From Gemmatimonadota bacterium (lineage in GTDB: Bacteria; Gemmatimonadota; Gemmatimonadetes; Gemmatimonadales; GWC2-71-9), in contig JAOTVV010000013.1 in the NCBI GenBank assembly GCA_029863245.1, forward strand, positions 26,234 through 90,233: 64,000 nucleotides of DNA, given 5' to 3'. The translations under genes were made by a program, and so were the position numbers. Under the pieces are notes generated by a model. That model had not been told where the DNA came from. It was given only the letters and a program-made list of their open reading frames with translations, and ran no database searches. The stretch's first letter is position 1; each line of letters opens with the position of its first letter. Below, piece after piece: positions 43,957-52,360 of this stretch.

Positions 43957-45527
43957 CAGTGTGAGCTCCCACTGACGCACGCCGAGTGGCATGCCGAGTG
44001 ACAGGCGGAATGGCAAGCCGAGTGACAGGCGGAGTGACACGCAGAGTGGCAGGCGTCATGACACACGTTCAGGTCCATCACCAAGTCGGTGTCGATGGGA
44101 GCCGAGACCAGGTGATCGGTCTGAATCGGAATGTCGACCTCGTTCACGAAGGGGTTCCGGTCGTGGTTATAGCGATGGGAGTAGTACGGATGCTGGTTGT
44201 GATACCACCAGTACCAGTCTGTGTCGGTCTCGCGCGGCTCCTCCACGTTCTCCTGTACCACGTTCTGGTAGTACGCCTTCGTCGCCTCGACGTCGCAGTC
44301 CCAGGCCTTCGTCCGTACGTTGTCCACGGCCTGGTTCATGATTTGCTCGAGCTCGTGCTGCGAGAGACGCCCGTCGTCGGTGAGAGACCCGTACAGCAGC
44401 CGTTCGTACTCGCCGAGCCGGTCCGTGTCTGGAGTACCCATCGTGCGGGCGCGGAGCGGGTTCCGCGACACGATCTCGAGGAACCCTTCCGCCACCATGG
44501 AATTGAGCATCGCGCTCACGATCCGCTTGAACGGGATGCCGAGGTAGAAGGCCACCTCCAGCGGCGTCAGGTCCTTGCACACCTTCCCAGCGATCCGGAA
44601 GCTCGAGAGCACTAGCTTGGGGGGCGTCCAGTCGAGCACATCCCACCGCACTTCGTCCAATCCCCTATGTGCGGTCACCATGGAGCGGTGCTTGCCGGTC
44701 ACCACCAGGAAGAACGCTCCGAGCAGGAGGAGCATCCCCCCACCAATGAGCCAGTCCGTCTGCTTCCACGTACCGAAGCTGGGTGGTGGTGGTGGTGGCG
44801 GCGCCGATGGTGCCTGCGCCGGTCGCTCCAGCGCGAACCAGGCGGCTGGCAGGTAGAACTGCGCGCGCATGTCGTAACCGTTGCCGGGTCGGTCACGGTG
44901 GAGCACCAGCCGCAGCCTGTCTGCCTCGCCACGTTGGTAGTCGATGCGGAACTTGTCGTTCACCCAGCGCTCGGTGAGCACGAGCTGTCCCTCCTCGACG
45001 GTCTGTCTCGGATCAGCGCCCGACGGCAGGACGTACGGCGTCAGCACGTTCAGCGTGTAGTGGTCCTGGTTACCTGCCTCGTCCCACTCGACCGGTGACC
45101 AGTTGAACACCATGAGGGCTTGGCCGTCCGGCGACGTGGTCGGCGCGAGGTGGCCGGCAGCAGCGAAATCGGTGGTGAAGGCAAAGACGTACGTGACGGT
45201 CCCCGACGACACGCCCTGGCCGTCGGCCAGCACGATGTCCCACCGATCGGGACCGACCCGAGTGATTGAAAGACCGTAGCGGGTCCCGCGGCTGTCGACC
45301 GCGTGCGCCCTATCCGCCAGCATCGAGACCTGCAGCCGGCCGTTGCCGCTGAAGTAGAAGCCGTGCAACTCACCGCGACGCACTGCCCACTGCACTTCGT
45401 AGAGAACCACGGCCGAGCCGTTGGGGCGAAGGTCGACGCTGGTCTCGACGAACCGGATCTCACCTGCGCCCTGCGGGGTCGCCGTGAGGGATGCCAGGAA
45501 GAGAAACCCGCCGAGCAGCCAGTTCAT
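43956..45527 (-). CDS. DUF2207-like membrane protein with C-terminal CHSA repeat tail
   Basis: 523 residues. A signal peptide (MNWLLGGFLFLASLTATPQ), a beta-rich extracytoplasmic domain (about 22-235, DUF2207-like), a Pro-rich linker and one membrane helix (about 257-277) are visible. The cytoplasmic part has a winged-helix-like region (310-360), a helical region and an aromatic patch (WYWWYHNQHPYYSH, 439-451). The tail is Cys-His-Asp-Ala (489-492), six exact Cys-His-Ser-Ala units (493-516), then CVSGSSH. The tail should be cytoplasmic and reachable by the radical SAM enzyme encoded next. The extracytoplasmic domain, single membrane helix and low-complexity tail are reminiscent of membrane proteins with Cys/Gly-rich ends. 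Confidence 0.88.
   Translation of the reverse strand: MNWLLGGFLFLASLTATPQGAGEIRFVETSVDLRPNGSAVVLYEVQWAVRRGELHGFYFSGNGRLQVSMLADRAHAVDSRGTRYGLSITRVGPDRWDIVLADGQGVSSGTVTYVFAFTTDFAAAGHLAPTTSPDGQALMVFNWSPVEWDEAGNQDHYTLNVLTPYVLPSGADPRQTVEEGQLVLTERWVNDKFRIDYQRGEADRLRLVLHRDRPGNGYDMRAQFYLPAAWFALERPAQAPSAPPPPPPPSFGTWKQTDWLIGGGMLLLLGAFFLVVTGKHRSMVTAHRGLDEVRWDVLDWTPPKLVLSSFRIAGKVCKDLTPLEVAFYLGIPFKRIVSAMLNSMVAEGFLEIVSRNPLRARTMGTPDTDRLGEYERLLYGSLTDDGRLSQHELEQIMNQAVDNVRTKAWDCDVEATKAYYQNVVQENVEEPRETDTDWYWWYHNQHPYYSHRYNHDRNPFVNEVDIPIQTDHLVSAPIDTDLVMDLNVCHDACHSACHSACHSACHSACHSACHSACVSGSSH
43980..44063 (-). repeat. 12-base tandem coding repeat (Cys-His-Ser-Ala units)
   Basis: Seven 12-base units: one CHDA and six CHSA. 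Each of the six CHSA units uses a different set of synonymous codons (TGC or TGT, CAC or CAT, TCT/TCC/TCG, GCG/GCC/GCT/GCA), so the peptide rather than the DNA is conserved. Confidence 0.95.
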
Positions 45528-45669
45528 TGGTCACCTCGGCTCGAGGGAGTCACCGCAACCGCATGGGTCGCGGCGAGTGCAGCGAAGGTACGCTAGGGAG
45601 GGAAAGCCGTCCAGCGGCCATCGGGGAAGCTGGGCTTCATCCATGGGGCGAAGAGCATCCACAATGCAA

Positions 45670-45702
45670 CGCGGGGCCGCTCCAGATCGGAGCGACCCCG
45701 CG
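45670..45702 (-). terminator. hairpin terminator of cold-shock gene
   Basis: A 14-position stem (7 bp, one mismatch, 6 bp) with a 5-base loop lies 22 bases beyond the csp stop. GC-rich, no T-run. Confidence 0.6.
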
Positions 45703-45723
45703 AGTCGACGGGTCGTGACGTGG

Positions 45724-45933
45724 TCAGGCGATCTTTCGGACGTTCTGGGCTGCCGGGCCCTTTTCGCCCTGCACCACCTCGAACTCCACACGCTCACCCT
45801 CGCGGAGGGACTTGAATCCCTCAGCTACGATGGCCGAGTGATGGACGAAGCAGTCCTTCTCGCCATCGTCGCGCGTGATGAAGCCGAAACCTTTGGCGTC
45901 GTTGAACCACTTCACTGTGCCGGTCGTACTCAT
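45724..45933 (-). CDS. csp: cold-shock protein (CspA family), second copy
   Basis: 69 residues, cold-shock domain with KGFGFI and FVHHSAI. It differs from the copy at 6841-7050 at scattered positions only. GAGGAG lies 7 bases before the start. The intergenic leader to the S21 gene is 170 bases. Like the first copy it is flanked by a GC hairpin. Confidence 0.95.
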   Translation of the reverse strand: MSTTGTVKWFNDAKGFGFITRDDGEKDCFVHHSAIVAEGFKSLREGERVEFEVVQGEKGPAAQNVRKIA

Positions 45934-46103
45934 CGCCGTACTCCTCACTGTGATGATGATGCCGTCGGAGCCGGACAATGCCGTACTCGCCGATCGCACA
46001 TCACGTTCCGCGGCTGCGTGCCCCCGCGTCGGGCTGCCGGTCGAGAGAAGCTATGGGCCATCTCCGTAGCGGCTGGGTTCCTTGCAGCAAAGGGGCCGGG
46101 CGT

Positions 46104-46298
46104 CTATCGCCGGGGACGCTTACTCCGGTGACGGCGGCGGCGAGCGGCGGCGGCTTTGAGCCGCTTCGCCACGCTGGGTTTCACATAGTACCGTTTCGCT
46201 CGAAGATCCTTCAAGATCCCGGATTTCTGCACTTTCCGGCGAAACACCTTGATCGCCCAGTCGATGCGGTCTTCCCCTTCGAGAATGATGTGCGGCAT
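46104..46298 (-). CDS. rpsU: 30S ribosomal protein S21
   Basis: 64 residues, full length for S21. IDWAIKVFRRKVQKSGILKD and the basic C-terminus (KRLKAAAARRRRHRSKRPRR) match S21, which contacts the anti-Shine-Dalgarno end of 16S rRNA. The gene stands alone on the minus strand between csp and a small conserved gene. Confidence 0.93.
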   Translation of the reverse strand: MPHIILEGEDRIDWAIKVFRRKVQKSGILKDLRAKRYYVKPSVAKRLKAAAARRRRHRSKRPRR

Positions 46299-46457
46299 CG
46301 TCGCTCCGCTCCAAAGGCCAGCCTGGGGTGGCCCGCGGCCGCACCCGTTCCGGCGTGATAATCGTGGACCCCCAAATTAACGGGATACTCGGCCAGCCGA
46401 TAGGTGCAGCAACGACCCTCAGGCCGCCACAGGATCGCCCGCAAAAGGGGACCAGCC

Positions 46458-46712
46458 TTACGCCGCAGCAGCGGTGAGCGCCTCCTCGGCTGCCTGCGTT
46501 CGCTCGTCTTCATCACCGGCAAGCCAGGCCGGCCGCTCACCGGCCTCCTCATCCCCAGTCTGCAGCACAGCGAAGCGGTGGACCGTACCCGGTCCGATGG
46601 CCGTGATGACGATCTTCCACCCGCCGTCTGCGTCCTGCGCCGCGTGCACGTCGTACACGACGTCCCGGTACTCCCAACGTCCCAACCGTTTGACAGAGAC
46701 CGTGCCCTTCAT
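46458..46712 (-). CDS. small conserved hypothetical protein
   Basis: 84 residues. VKRLGRWEYRDVVYDVHAA and WKIVITAIGPGTVHRF suggest a small beta-rich domain; the C-terminus is acidic, ending in Ala repeats. The start at 46712 is chosen because GGAGGT lies 5 bases upstream. No family or partner is recognised. It may be transcribed toward rpsU. Confidence 0.65.
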   Translation of the reverse strand: MKGTVSVKRLGRWEYRDVVYDVHAAQDADGGWKIVITAIGPGTVHRFAVLQTGDEEAGERPAWLAGDEDERTQAAEEALTAAAA

Positions 46713-46980
46713 TCGCACCTCCATGCGGGATGGGCTCCCCGGCCCCAAAGCGTCGCATTTCAGGTGCCAGCCCGAGGGCCGGTCTCAACGCGCGGCCCGG
46801 CATCGAGTTGCCCGGTCGGTGAGCCAAGTCACGCCACCGCCCGGCGTCTCGTAATGAGGCGCTGCGACATGTTTTGGCGCGGTCTCCAGGACCAGCAACC
46901 TGGCGGGTTGCCACTCCAATACGGTAGAGGCAGCTTTGTCGGCCAGCGATACCGAGCGGACACTGAACCGGATAACGATC

Positions 46981-47841
46981 ATGCGGTGGACACGGAACAA
47001 GCGAAGCGGGAATATCGAGGACCGGCGTGGCATGCGGCCGGGGCGACTGCCCCTCGGCCGAGGGGGAGGGATCGGGCTCGGTGGTGTCCTGCTCGTGCTC
47101 GTTCTGGGCGTGATCTTCAAGCAGGACATCAGCGGGCTCCTCGGGCTCATCGCCAACCAGGCTGCCGTTCCGCAGGTGAGCGGGCCGGTGAGCACGACGG
47201 CGGAGGAGGAGACGCTAGTGGATCTCGTGTCGTTTGTACTGGACGACGCCCAGAGCACCTGGGCGGCGCTGTTGCCGCAATACGGGGTGACGTACCGCGA
47301 CGCCAAACTCGTGCTGTTTCGGGACGTGGTGCAATCCGCCTGCGGTTTCGCCCAGGCCGCGAGCGGCCCGTTCTATTGCCCCGGTGACGAGAAGGTCTAC
47401 ATCGACTTGAGCTTCTTCGATGAGCTGCATCGTCGGTTCGGCGCGCCGGGCGACTTTGCCCAGGCGTATGTGCTGGCCCACGAGATCGGCCACCACGTGC
47501 AGCGGGTCCTGGGCACCGAGAGCGAGGTGCGCCAGGCGCAGCGCGCGCGACCGGATCTGGCCAATACGCTCTCGGTGCGGCTCGAGCTCCAGGCTGACTG
47601 CTATGCCGGCGTGTGGGGGTATTCCACGGCCCAGCGCGACATTTTACAGCGCGGCGACGTCGAAGAAGGGCTGGGAGCGGCGGCTTCCGTGGGGGACGAC
47701 CGCATACAGCGGCAGGGTGGCGGACGCGTCAACCCCGACGCCTTCACGCACGGCTCCTCCGCCGAGCGTGTGGCCTGGTTCCGACGTGGCCTCTCGGGTG
47801 GTGACCCGCGCGCATGTGACACCCTTTCTGGAGGTCGGTGA
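46981..47841 (+). CDS. neutral zinc metallopeptidase (YpfJ-like)
   Basis: 286 residues. One membrane helix near residues 30-45 (IGLGGVLLVLVLGVIF). The HEIGHHVQRVLG zinc site lies near 175-186. ADCYAGVWGYST supplies the downstream acidic ligand region. The length and the FYCPGDEKVYIDLSFF strand match the YpfJ/neutral zinc metallopeptidase family. The start at 46981 lacks a ribosome-binding site; a TTG at 46936 is possible. Substrate unknown. Confidence 0.9.
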   Translation: MRWTRNKRSGNIEDRRGMRPGRLPLGRGGGIGLGGVLLVLVLGVIFKQDISGLLGLIANQAAVPQVSGPVSTTAEEETLVDLVSFVLDDAQSTWAALLPQYGVTYRDAKLVLFRDVVQSACGFAQAASGPFYCPGDEKVYIDLSFFDELHRRFGAPGDFAQAYVLAHEIGHHVQRVLGTESEVRQAQRARPDLANTLSVRLELQADCYAGVWGYSTAQRDILQRGDVEEGLGAAASVGDDRIQRQGGGRVNPDAFTHGSSAERVAWFRRGLSGGDPRACDTLSGGR

Positions 47842-47879
47842 TCGGGACGAGAGGCAGCCATCGCGGGAGGGTCGCGGGC

Positions 47880-49196
47880 TCACGCGGCAGAGCCATTCCG
47901 CCGTCGCCACCACACCATCCCCACGTAGACCGGCAGGCCGGCCACGATGAGCAGGAAACCCCAGTACACCGCTTCCTGACCCGACCCGCCAATCGCCCAC
48001 AGCGAGTACAGAAACGCCACGCCGGCAACGATTGATGGCCCGAGGCCGAGCCTGCCCGGACGGTCGCCGCTTGCCCCCCTGAGCAGGAACACCGCGAGGC
48101 TCGAGAACACGTAGGGGATGAGCGTCGCGAGCGTCGCGAGCAGGATCATGAACGTGAACGCGGCTACGAGCCCCTTTGTGTAGTTCATCGCAATCAGGAA
48201 ACTCGCGATGACGCTCGACGCCAGAATCCCCACCGCCGGGGTTTGGCGACGCGACATCCGGGCCAACGGAGCCGGAAGCAGACCGTCCCGTGCCGCGGCA
48301 TAGGGCAGCTGACCCGAGAGGAGGATCCATCCGTTGAGGGCGCCGAAGCAGGAGATCGCGGCACCCGCACCCAGGAGATAGGCACCCCACGGGCCCCAAA
48401 TGACGCGCGCTGCATCGGCAAACGGGGCGTTCGATTCGGCCAGAACCGCAGGAGCGATGAGGCCCATCACGACCACCGTCCCCAGGATGTAGACCACCGT
48501 CGCTATCAGCGTTCCCGCAATCGTCGCGCGGGGAATGGTGCGCTCGGCGTCGTTCACGTCCCCTGCCGGCACCGTGCCCGACTCGAGACCGAGAAACGCC
48601 CATAGGGTGAGCGTCACGGTGGCGCTCACGGCCGGGAGCGTGCCACGACCGCTCGCATTGAAGGGTTGGAAGTGCTCGGCATTGAAGAAGAAGAGGCCCA
48701 CGGCACAAATCGCCAGCAGCGGCAGGAGCTTCAGAACGGTCGTCACCAGCTGCACTGCGCCCGCGGTGCGAACCCCGGACAGGTTCACCGCAGTGAGGAG
48801 CCACAGGCTTCCCAGTGACGCAGCACCGGCAAGTATCGGTGTCGTGGCAAGGTCCGGCCAGAAAACCGTGAGGTAGCTCGTGAATGCCACAGCGAGCGCG
48901 GCATTGGTGGTCCACATGGAAATCCAATACGCCCACGCGACGAGGAAGCCACCCAACTCCCCGAACCCGTCGCGCGCAAAGGCATATGGGCCGCCAGTCT
49001 CCGGGACCAGCCGCCCCAGTCTGGCGAACACGAGTGCCAAGCAGATGGCCCCACCCGCGCTCACGAGCCATCCCACAATGCTGATCCCGCCGAACGAACC
49101 GAGCGACGCGGGCAGGAGAAAAACGCCCGAGCCAATCATGTTGCCCACGACCAGCGCGGTACACATCCAGAATCCAAGGGCCTTCTTCGCGGCCAT
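47880..49196 (-). CDS. APC-family amino acid permease
   Basis: 438 residues with about 12 membrane helices. The N-terminal GNMIGSGVFLLPASLG carries the APC substrate-binding loop, and ARLGRLVPETGGPYAFAR is typical. The family includes arginine/agmatine and polyamine antiporters; specificity cannot be told here. The start at 49196 has GGGAG upstream. It is divergent from the ArsR regulator gene, whose operator lies about 100 bases from this start, so it is a likely target. Confidence 0.9.
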   Translation of the reverse strand: MAAKKALGFWMCTALVVGNMIGSGVFLLPASLGSFGGISIVGWLVSAGGAICLALVFARLGRLVPETGGPYAFARDGFGELGGFLVAWAYWISMWTTNAALAVAFTSYLTVFWPDLATTPILAGAASLGSLWLLTAVNLSGVRTAGAVQLVTTVLKLLPLLAICAVGLFFFNAEHFQPFNASGRGTLPAVSATVTLTLWAFLGLESGTVPAGDVNDAERTIPRATIAGTLIATVVYILGTVVVMGLIAPAVLAESNAPFADAARVIWGPWGAYLLGAGAAISCFGALNGWILLSGQLPYAAARDGLLPAPLARMSRRQTPAVGILASSVIASFLIAMNYTKGLVAAFTFMILLATLATLIPYVFSSLAVFLLRGASGDRPGRLGLGPSIVAGVAFLYSLWAIGGSGQEAVYWGFLLIVAGLPVYVGMVWWRRRNGSAA

Positions 49197-49272
49197 CACT
49201 GCTCCCGAGGCGAGGTACGCAGCCACACAACCTGGGACACGAGGTTCCCGGGCACCAGATCCCAGCCAGCAC

Positions 49273-49300
49273 TTGACGAAGAGAAGATCCATCCTAGATT
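49273..49300 (+). promoter_or_regulatory. sigma70-like promoter of the arsR-type gene
   Basis: TTGACG (49273-49278) and TAGATT (49295-49300) are separated by 16 bases. The predicted transcription start is within a few bases of the ATG at 49310, so the mRNA may be leaderless. Confidence 0.5.
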
Positions 49301-49321
49301 GGTAATCAGATGGTTACCAAT
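49298..49321. promoter_or_regulatory. operator palindrome overlapping promoter and start codon
   Basis: ATTGGTAA (49298-49305) and TTACCAAT (49314-49321) are perfect inverted arms separated by 8 bases. The ATG of the ArsR-type gene falls in the spacer, and the left arm overlaps the -10 box. This is what an autoregulatory winged-helix repressor would need. Confidence 0.7.
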
Positions 49322-49645
49322 CATCCTGAACTCGACCGCGTTTTCGGCGCCCTGGCAGACAAAACGCGCCGACAGATCCTTGCCCGGCTGTCCGAGGGGG
49401 ACGCGACGGTAGGAGAGTTGGCCCGTCCGTTCTCCATCTCGCGCCCCGCTATATCCAAGCATCTCAGGGTGCTGGAGAAGGCTGGCCTGGTGCGGCGTGC
49501 CCGAGCTGGGCGGATCAGCCGGTGTGGGCTCGATGCGGCTCCCCTCAAGGATGCCGCCGATTGGGTGGAACACTATCGCGAATTCTGGAAGGGACAGCTC
49601 GACGCGAGGCAGTCTCTCGCGCCAGGAGCGCTGCGAGGACTGTGA
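49310..49645 (+). CDS. ArsR-family winged-helix transcriptional regulator
   Basis: 111 residues. FGALADKTRRQILARLSEGDATVGELARPF and SISRPAISKHLRVLEKAGLVRR, here cited in parts, form the ArsR/SmtB winged helix (HTH SRPAISKHLRVLEKAG). No Cys/His metal site is visible, so it belongs to the metal-independent SdpR-type subgroup. It is divergent from the permease and sits on its own operator, so it probably represses itself and the permease. Confidence 0.92.
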   Translation: MVTNHPELDRVFGALADKTRRQILARLSEGDATVGELARPFSISRPAISKHLRVLEKAGLVRRARAGRISRCGLDAAPLKDAADWVEHYREFWKGQLDARQSLAPGALRGL

Positions 49646-49895
49646 CGGCCGTCACCCCGCGTGACACAGCGAGTCACTAGCTTCCGGCGTGGCCACCCCT
49701 CACAGTGATGCCGGGTTGGCCAGCGGTGCGATTGGCAAGAGAGGCAACGTGCTCACGTTCCGTCTCGGAAGGGGCGGGGATCGACTGCAACCGTGACCGC
49801 GTGGACGAGCTGCCGAGACGCAATTCGGCTCACAAGACCGTAGGAACCTGACAGCCGGGGCCGCCGGATTGCCCGGTATCTGCGCTCGCCACGCA
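49646..49895 (+). other. gene-free stretch with possible structured leader
   Basis: 250 bases with no convincing ORF, followed by the strong hairpin at 49896. A stretch near 49785-49845 (GCAACCGTGACCG, GACGCAA, AGGAACCTGACAG) looks like fragments of riboswitch consensus but matches none fully. It may be the arsR 3' end, or a structured leader of the zinc-ribbon gene. Confidence 0.25.
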
Positions 49896-49929
49896 GAACA
49901 GCCGCAGAGGTACGCCTCTGCGGCTGTTC
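49896..49929 (+). terminator. strong 15-bp hairpin with UACG loop
   Basis: A 15-bp perfect stem (49896-49910 with 49915-49929) closes a UNCG-type loop, UACG. It lies 251 bases after the arsR stop and 94 bases before the zinc-ribbon gene on the same strand, so it could be a distal arsR terminator or part of an expression platform. Confidence 0.6.
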
Positions 49930-50022
49930 GTTTCCGCCTCGGCACGGCGCCGAGCGGCATGCGCCGTGCCATACGACAAGCCGGGTGGTGTTGGCGACCT
50001 CAATCTCCCATCTTTGCGCGAT

Positions 50023-50481
50023 ATGTCTCACTGCCCGTTCTGCAACTCACCTACCGCAAAGCCGGCCCGGTTCTGTCACGACTGCGGCCGGGAGCTCCAG
50101 GTGCTCCGCAAACAGGCGGTCGAGGATCTCGATCTCGCGGAGCTCGAGCGCCTTCGGAGCGAGAAGGCGAGGCTGTCGCGGGAGATCACCGCCCTGCGTG
50201 ACAGGGCCACGATTGAAGACCTCACCGAGACGGAGCGTCGCAAGCGGGAGGCGCTCATCGACGCCTGGCAGCACATCACCGCCGAATTGACCGCGAAGCT
50301 CGACCCTGCCGCACCCCGTAGCCCTAAGGACCGGCGGGTGCGCGAGCGACGTCGGAAGGACCGACGCTCGAAGCAGCGGGATGCAGGCGACGAGGACCGA
50401 CGCTCGGGGTTGCAGCGTCGCGCGAAGCGGATTCGCACCAACCGCGACCGACGGGACCCCTTCGGGGCCGAGGACACGTAG
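50023..50481 (+). CDS. zinc-ribbon protein with coiled coil and basic tail
   Basis: 152 residues. An N-terminal zinc ribbon has CPFC at residues 4-7 and CHDC at 18-21. A coiled coil follows (about 35-95, ELERLRSEKARLSREITALR), then a very basic, Arg-rich tail (KDRRVRERRRKDRRSKQR). Binding of nucleic acid or ribosome is plausible. No ribosome-binding site is seen. Function unknown. Confidence 0.72.
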   Translation: MSHCPFCNSPTAKPARFCHDCGRELQVLRKQAVEDLDLAELERLRSEKARLSREITALRDRATIEDLTETERRKREALIDAWQHITAELTAKLDPAAPRSPKDRRVRERRRKDRRSKQRDAGDEDRRSGLQRRAKRIRTNRDRRDPFGAEDT

Positions 50482-50694
50482 CGCCCCACCTGCGGCCGGG
50501 GACGGCAAGGCCACTCTTGTTGTCTCGCCCAGACTGATTGCGGCCCGGCCGCGAGCTGTACTCCAACACAACCGAAGAGGCGGGCATCTACTAGGCGTAC
50601 GGGGCGCCTGGCGGCCCTTCTCCCCTCCTGTCTGGTGCCGTATTCTCCGTGCGAAACCTCTGACTACTCCGCACCTCCGCCGAGGCCTGCCATC

Positions 50695-52308
50695 ATGCTG
50701 CAACGTTCCCCCTGGGCCCTGCTCACTGTCACCACGCTCGCGCTGCCGTCCTGCACCCCCGATCCTGCCACACACATCACTGCCGATGGCATCATGGCCG
50801 ACGTGTCCGTCCTCGCCGCCGACAGCATGGAGGGGCGGGGCGCCGGCACGCCGGGCGAAGCCCGTGCGGTGGCGTACATCACGCGGCGCTTCGAGCAGAT
50901 CGGCCTCGCTCCAGCGGGCGATTCCTACCTGCTCCCGATCGAACTGGTCGGCCTGCGGAAGAACGTCACCACGTCCTCGCTGTCTATTCGGGGACCCCGG
51001 GGCGCGCTCCCACTCGCCAACGACCAGAACGTCACCTACTGGTCGACCGCCGAGAAGCCGGTCGTCGACTTGCGGAACGTGCCCATCGTGTTCGTGGGCT
51101 ACGGGGTGGAGGCGCCCGAGTACGGATGGGACGACTTCAAGGGAGCGGACGTGCGCGGCAAGGTGCTGCTGTTCCTGAACAACGATCCGCCGGTGGAGGA
51201 GAACGGCGAGGCGCTGTTCGGCGGGGCCGCACGCACCTACTACGGCCGCTGGACCTACAAGTTCGAGCAGGCGCAGAAGCACGGCGCGGCTGGCGCGATC
51301 GTGGTGCACACTACCGAGTCGGCGAGCTACGGTTTCAGCGTGATCGGCAACACCGGGTCGCGACAGATCTGGCAACGGACCTACCAGCTCGACCTGCTCT
51401 CCTGGATCGACTCCACGCTGACCGAGCGTATCGCCTCGTCCATGGGGACGACACTCACTGGGCTATTCGACGCGGCCGCCCAGCGAGATTTCCGTCCTCG
51501 GGACACCGGGTACGGGCTCACGGTCCACATAGAGACGGCGATCGAGCGGGTCGAGGCGATCAACGTCGCCGGCGTGGTGCGTGGCAGCGATCCGACGCTC
51601 ACCGAGCAGTACGTCGTGTTCACCGCCCACCACGATCACCTCGGCATGAACCCGGACGCTCCCGGAGACGACAAGATCTTCAACGGCGCCCAGGACAACG
51701 CGCTCGGCGTGGCGGCGATTCTGGCAACCGCCGAAGCGTTCGCGAACGCGAGGCCCAGACGATCCGTCATGTTCGTGTCGGTCACAGCGGAAGAAGGCGG
51801 CTTGCTCGGGAGCAGCGCATTCGTCGCGAATCCCCCGGTGCCGCTCGAGCAGATCGTGGCGAACGTCAACGTGGACTCGCCTCAGTCCTACGGCGTCACC
51901 CGAGACGCCGCCGCGATCGGGATCGAGATGAGTACGCTGGGCGCGACGTTCAGCAGTGTCGCCGAGGAGCACGGGCTGCGTCCGGCGGGCGACCCCAACC
52001 CGAACGCAGGAAGCTTCTATCGGTCCGACCAGGTGAGTTTTGCCAAAGCGGGCATCCCGGCCCTGTATCTCCAGGCAGGGAAGGACTACGTCACCCCACT
52101 CGGCTTCGATCCCTACGAGTTTCGGCTCCGGCACTACCACCAAGTGACGGATTCTATTCATCCCGAGTGGAACCTCGAGGGAACCGCACGCGACATGCAG
52201 ATCCTGTTCGAAACGGCGGTCCGCGTCGCAGACGCCGACGACGTACCGCGATGGGTGGCGGGACACGAGTTCGAGGAGGAGTGGAAGGCACTGTACGGGC
52301 GGTGGTAG
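50695..52308 (+). CDS. M28 family zinc aminopeptidase, lipoprotein
   Basis: 537 residues with a lipobox in LALPSC. A PA-type domain inserted at about 120-250 (VFVGYGVEAPEYGWDDFKG) precedes the M28 catalytic domain. Zinc ligands and catalytic residues are visible: TAHHDHLG, GAQDNALGVAAI, TAEEGGLLGS, NVDSP and the final HYHQVTD. It should cleave N-terminal residues from peptides outside the cytoplasm. The start is ATG at 50695. It is convergent with ctaB across 52 bases. It is another member of the exported peptidase set (S9, M16 pairs). Confidence 0.92.
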   Translation: MLQRSPWALLTVTTLALPSCTPDPATHITADGIMADVSVLAADSMEGRGAGTPGEARAVAYITRRFEQIGLAPAGDSYLLPIELVGLRKNVTTSSLSIRGPRGALPLANDQNVTYWSTAEKPVVDLRNVPIVFVGYGVEAPEYGWDDFKGADVRGKVLLFLNNDPPVEENGEALFGGAARTYYGRWTYKFEQAQKHGAAGAIVVHTTESASYGFSVIGNTGSRQIWQRTYQLDLLSWIDSTLTERIASSMGTTLTGLFDAAAQRDFRPRDTGYGLTVHIETAIERVEAINVAGVVRGSDPTLTEQYVVFTAHHDHLGMNPDAPGDDKIFNGAQDNALGVAAILATAEAFANARPRRSVMFVSVTAEEGGLLGSSAFVANPPVPLEQIVANVNVDSPQSYGVTRDAAAIGIEMSTLGATFSSVAEEHGLRPAGDPNPNAGSFYRSDQVSFAKAGIPALYLQAGKDYVTPLGFDPYEFRLRHYHQVTDSIHPEWNLEGTARDMQILFETAVRVADADDVPRWVAGHEFEEEWKALYGRW

Positions 52309-52360
52309 GGAGCGCGCCAACCTGAGCCTAGGCCGATGACCACGAGCCACCCGATCGGCG

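Noticed and set aside
43980..44063. A CRISPR-like or simple DNA tandem repeat.
   Set aside because: The 12-base period is in frame, codons vary between units, and it lies within a real gene end.
46785..47306. A minus-strand frame overlapping the start of the zinc metallopeptidase gene.
   Set aside because: It is antisense to a clear family member and lacks a domain or good start.
49760..49870. A cobalamin, c-di-GMP-I or TPP riboswitch.
   Set aside because: Each consensus is matched only in part and the fits contradict each other, so I report only a possible structured leader.
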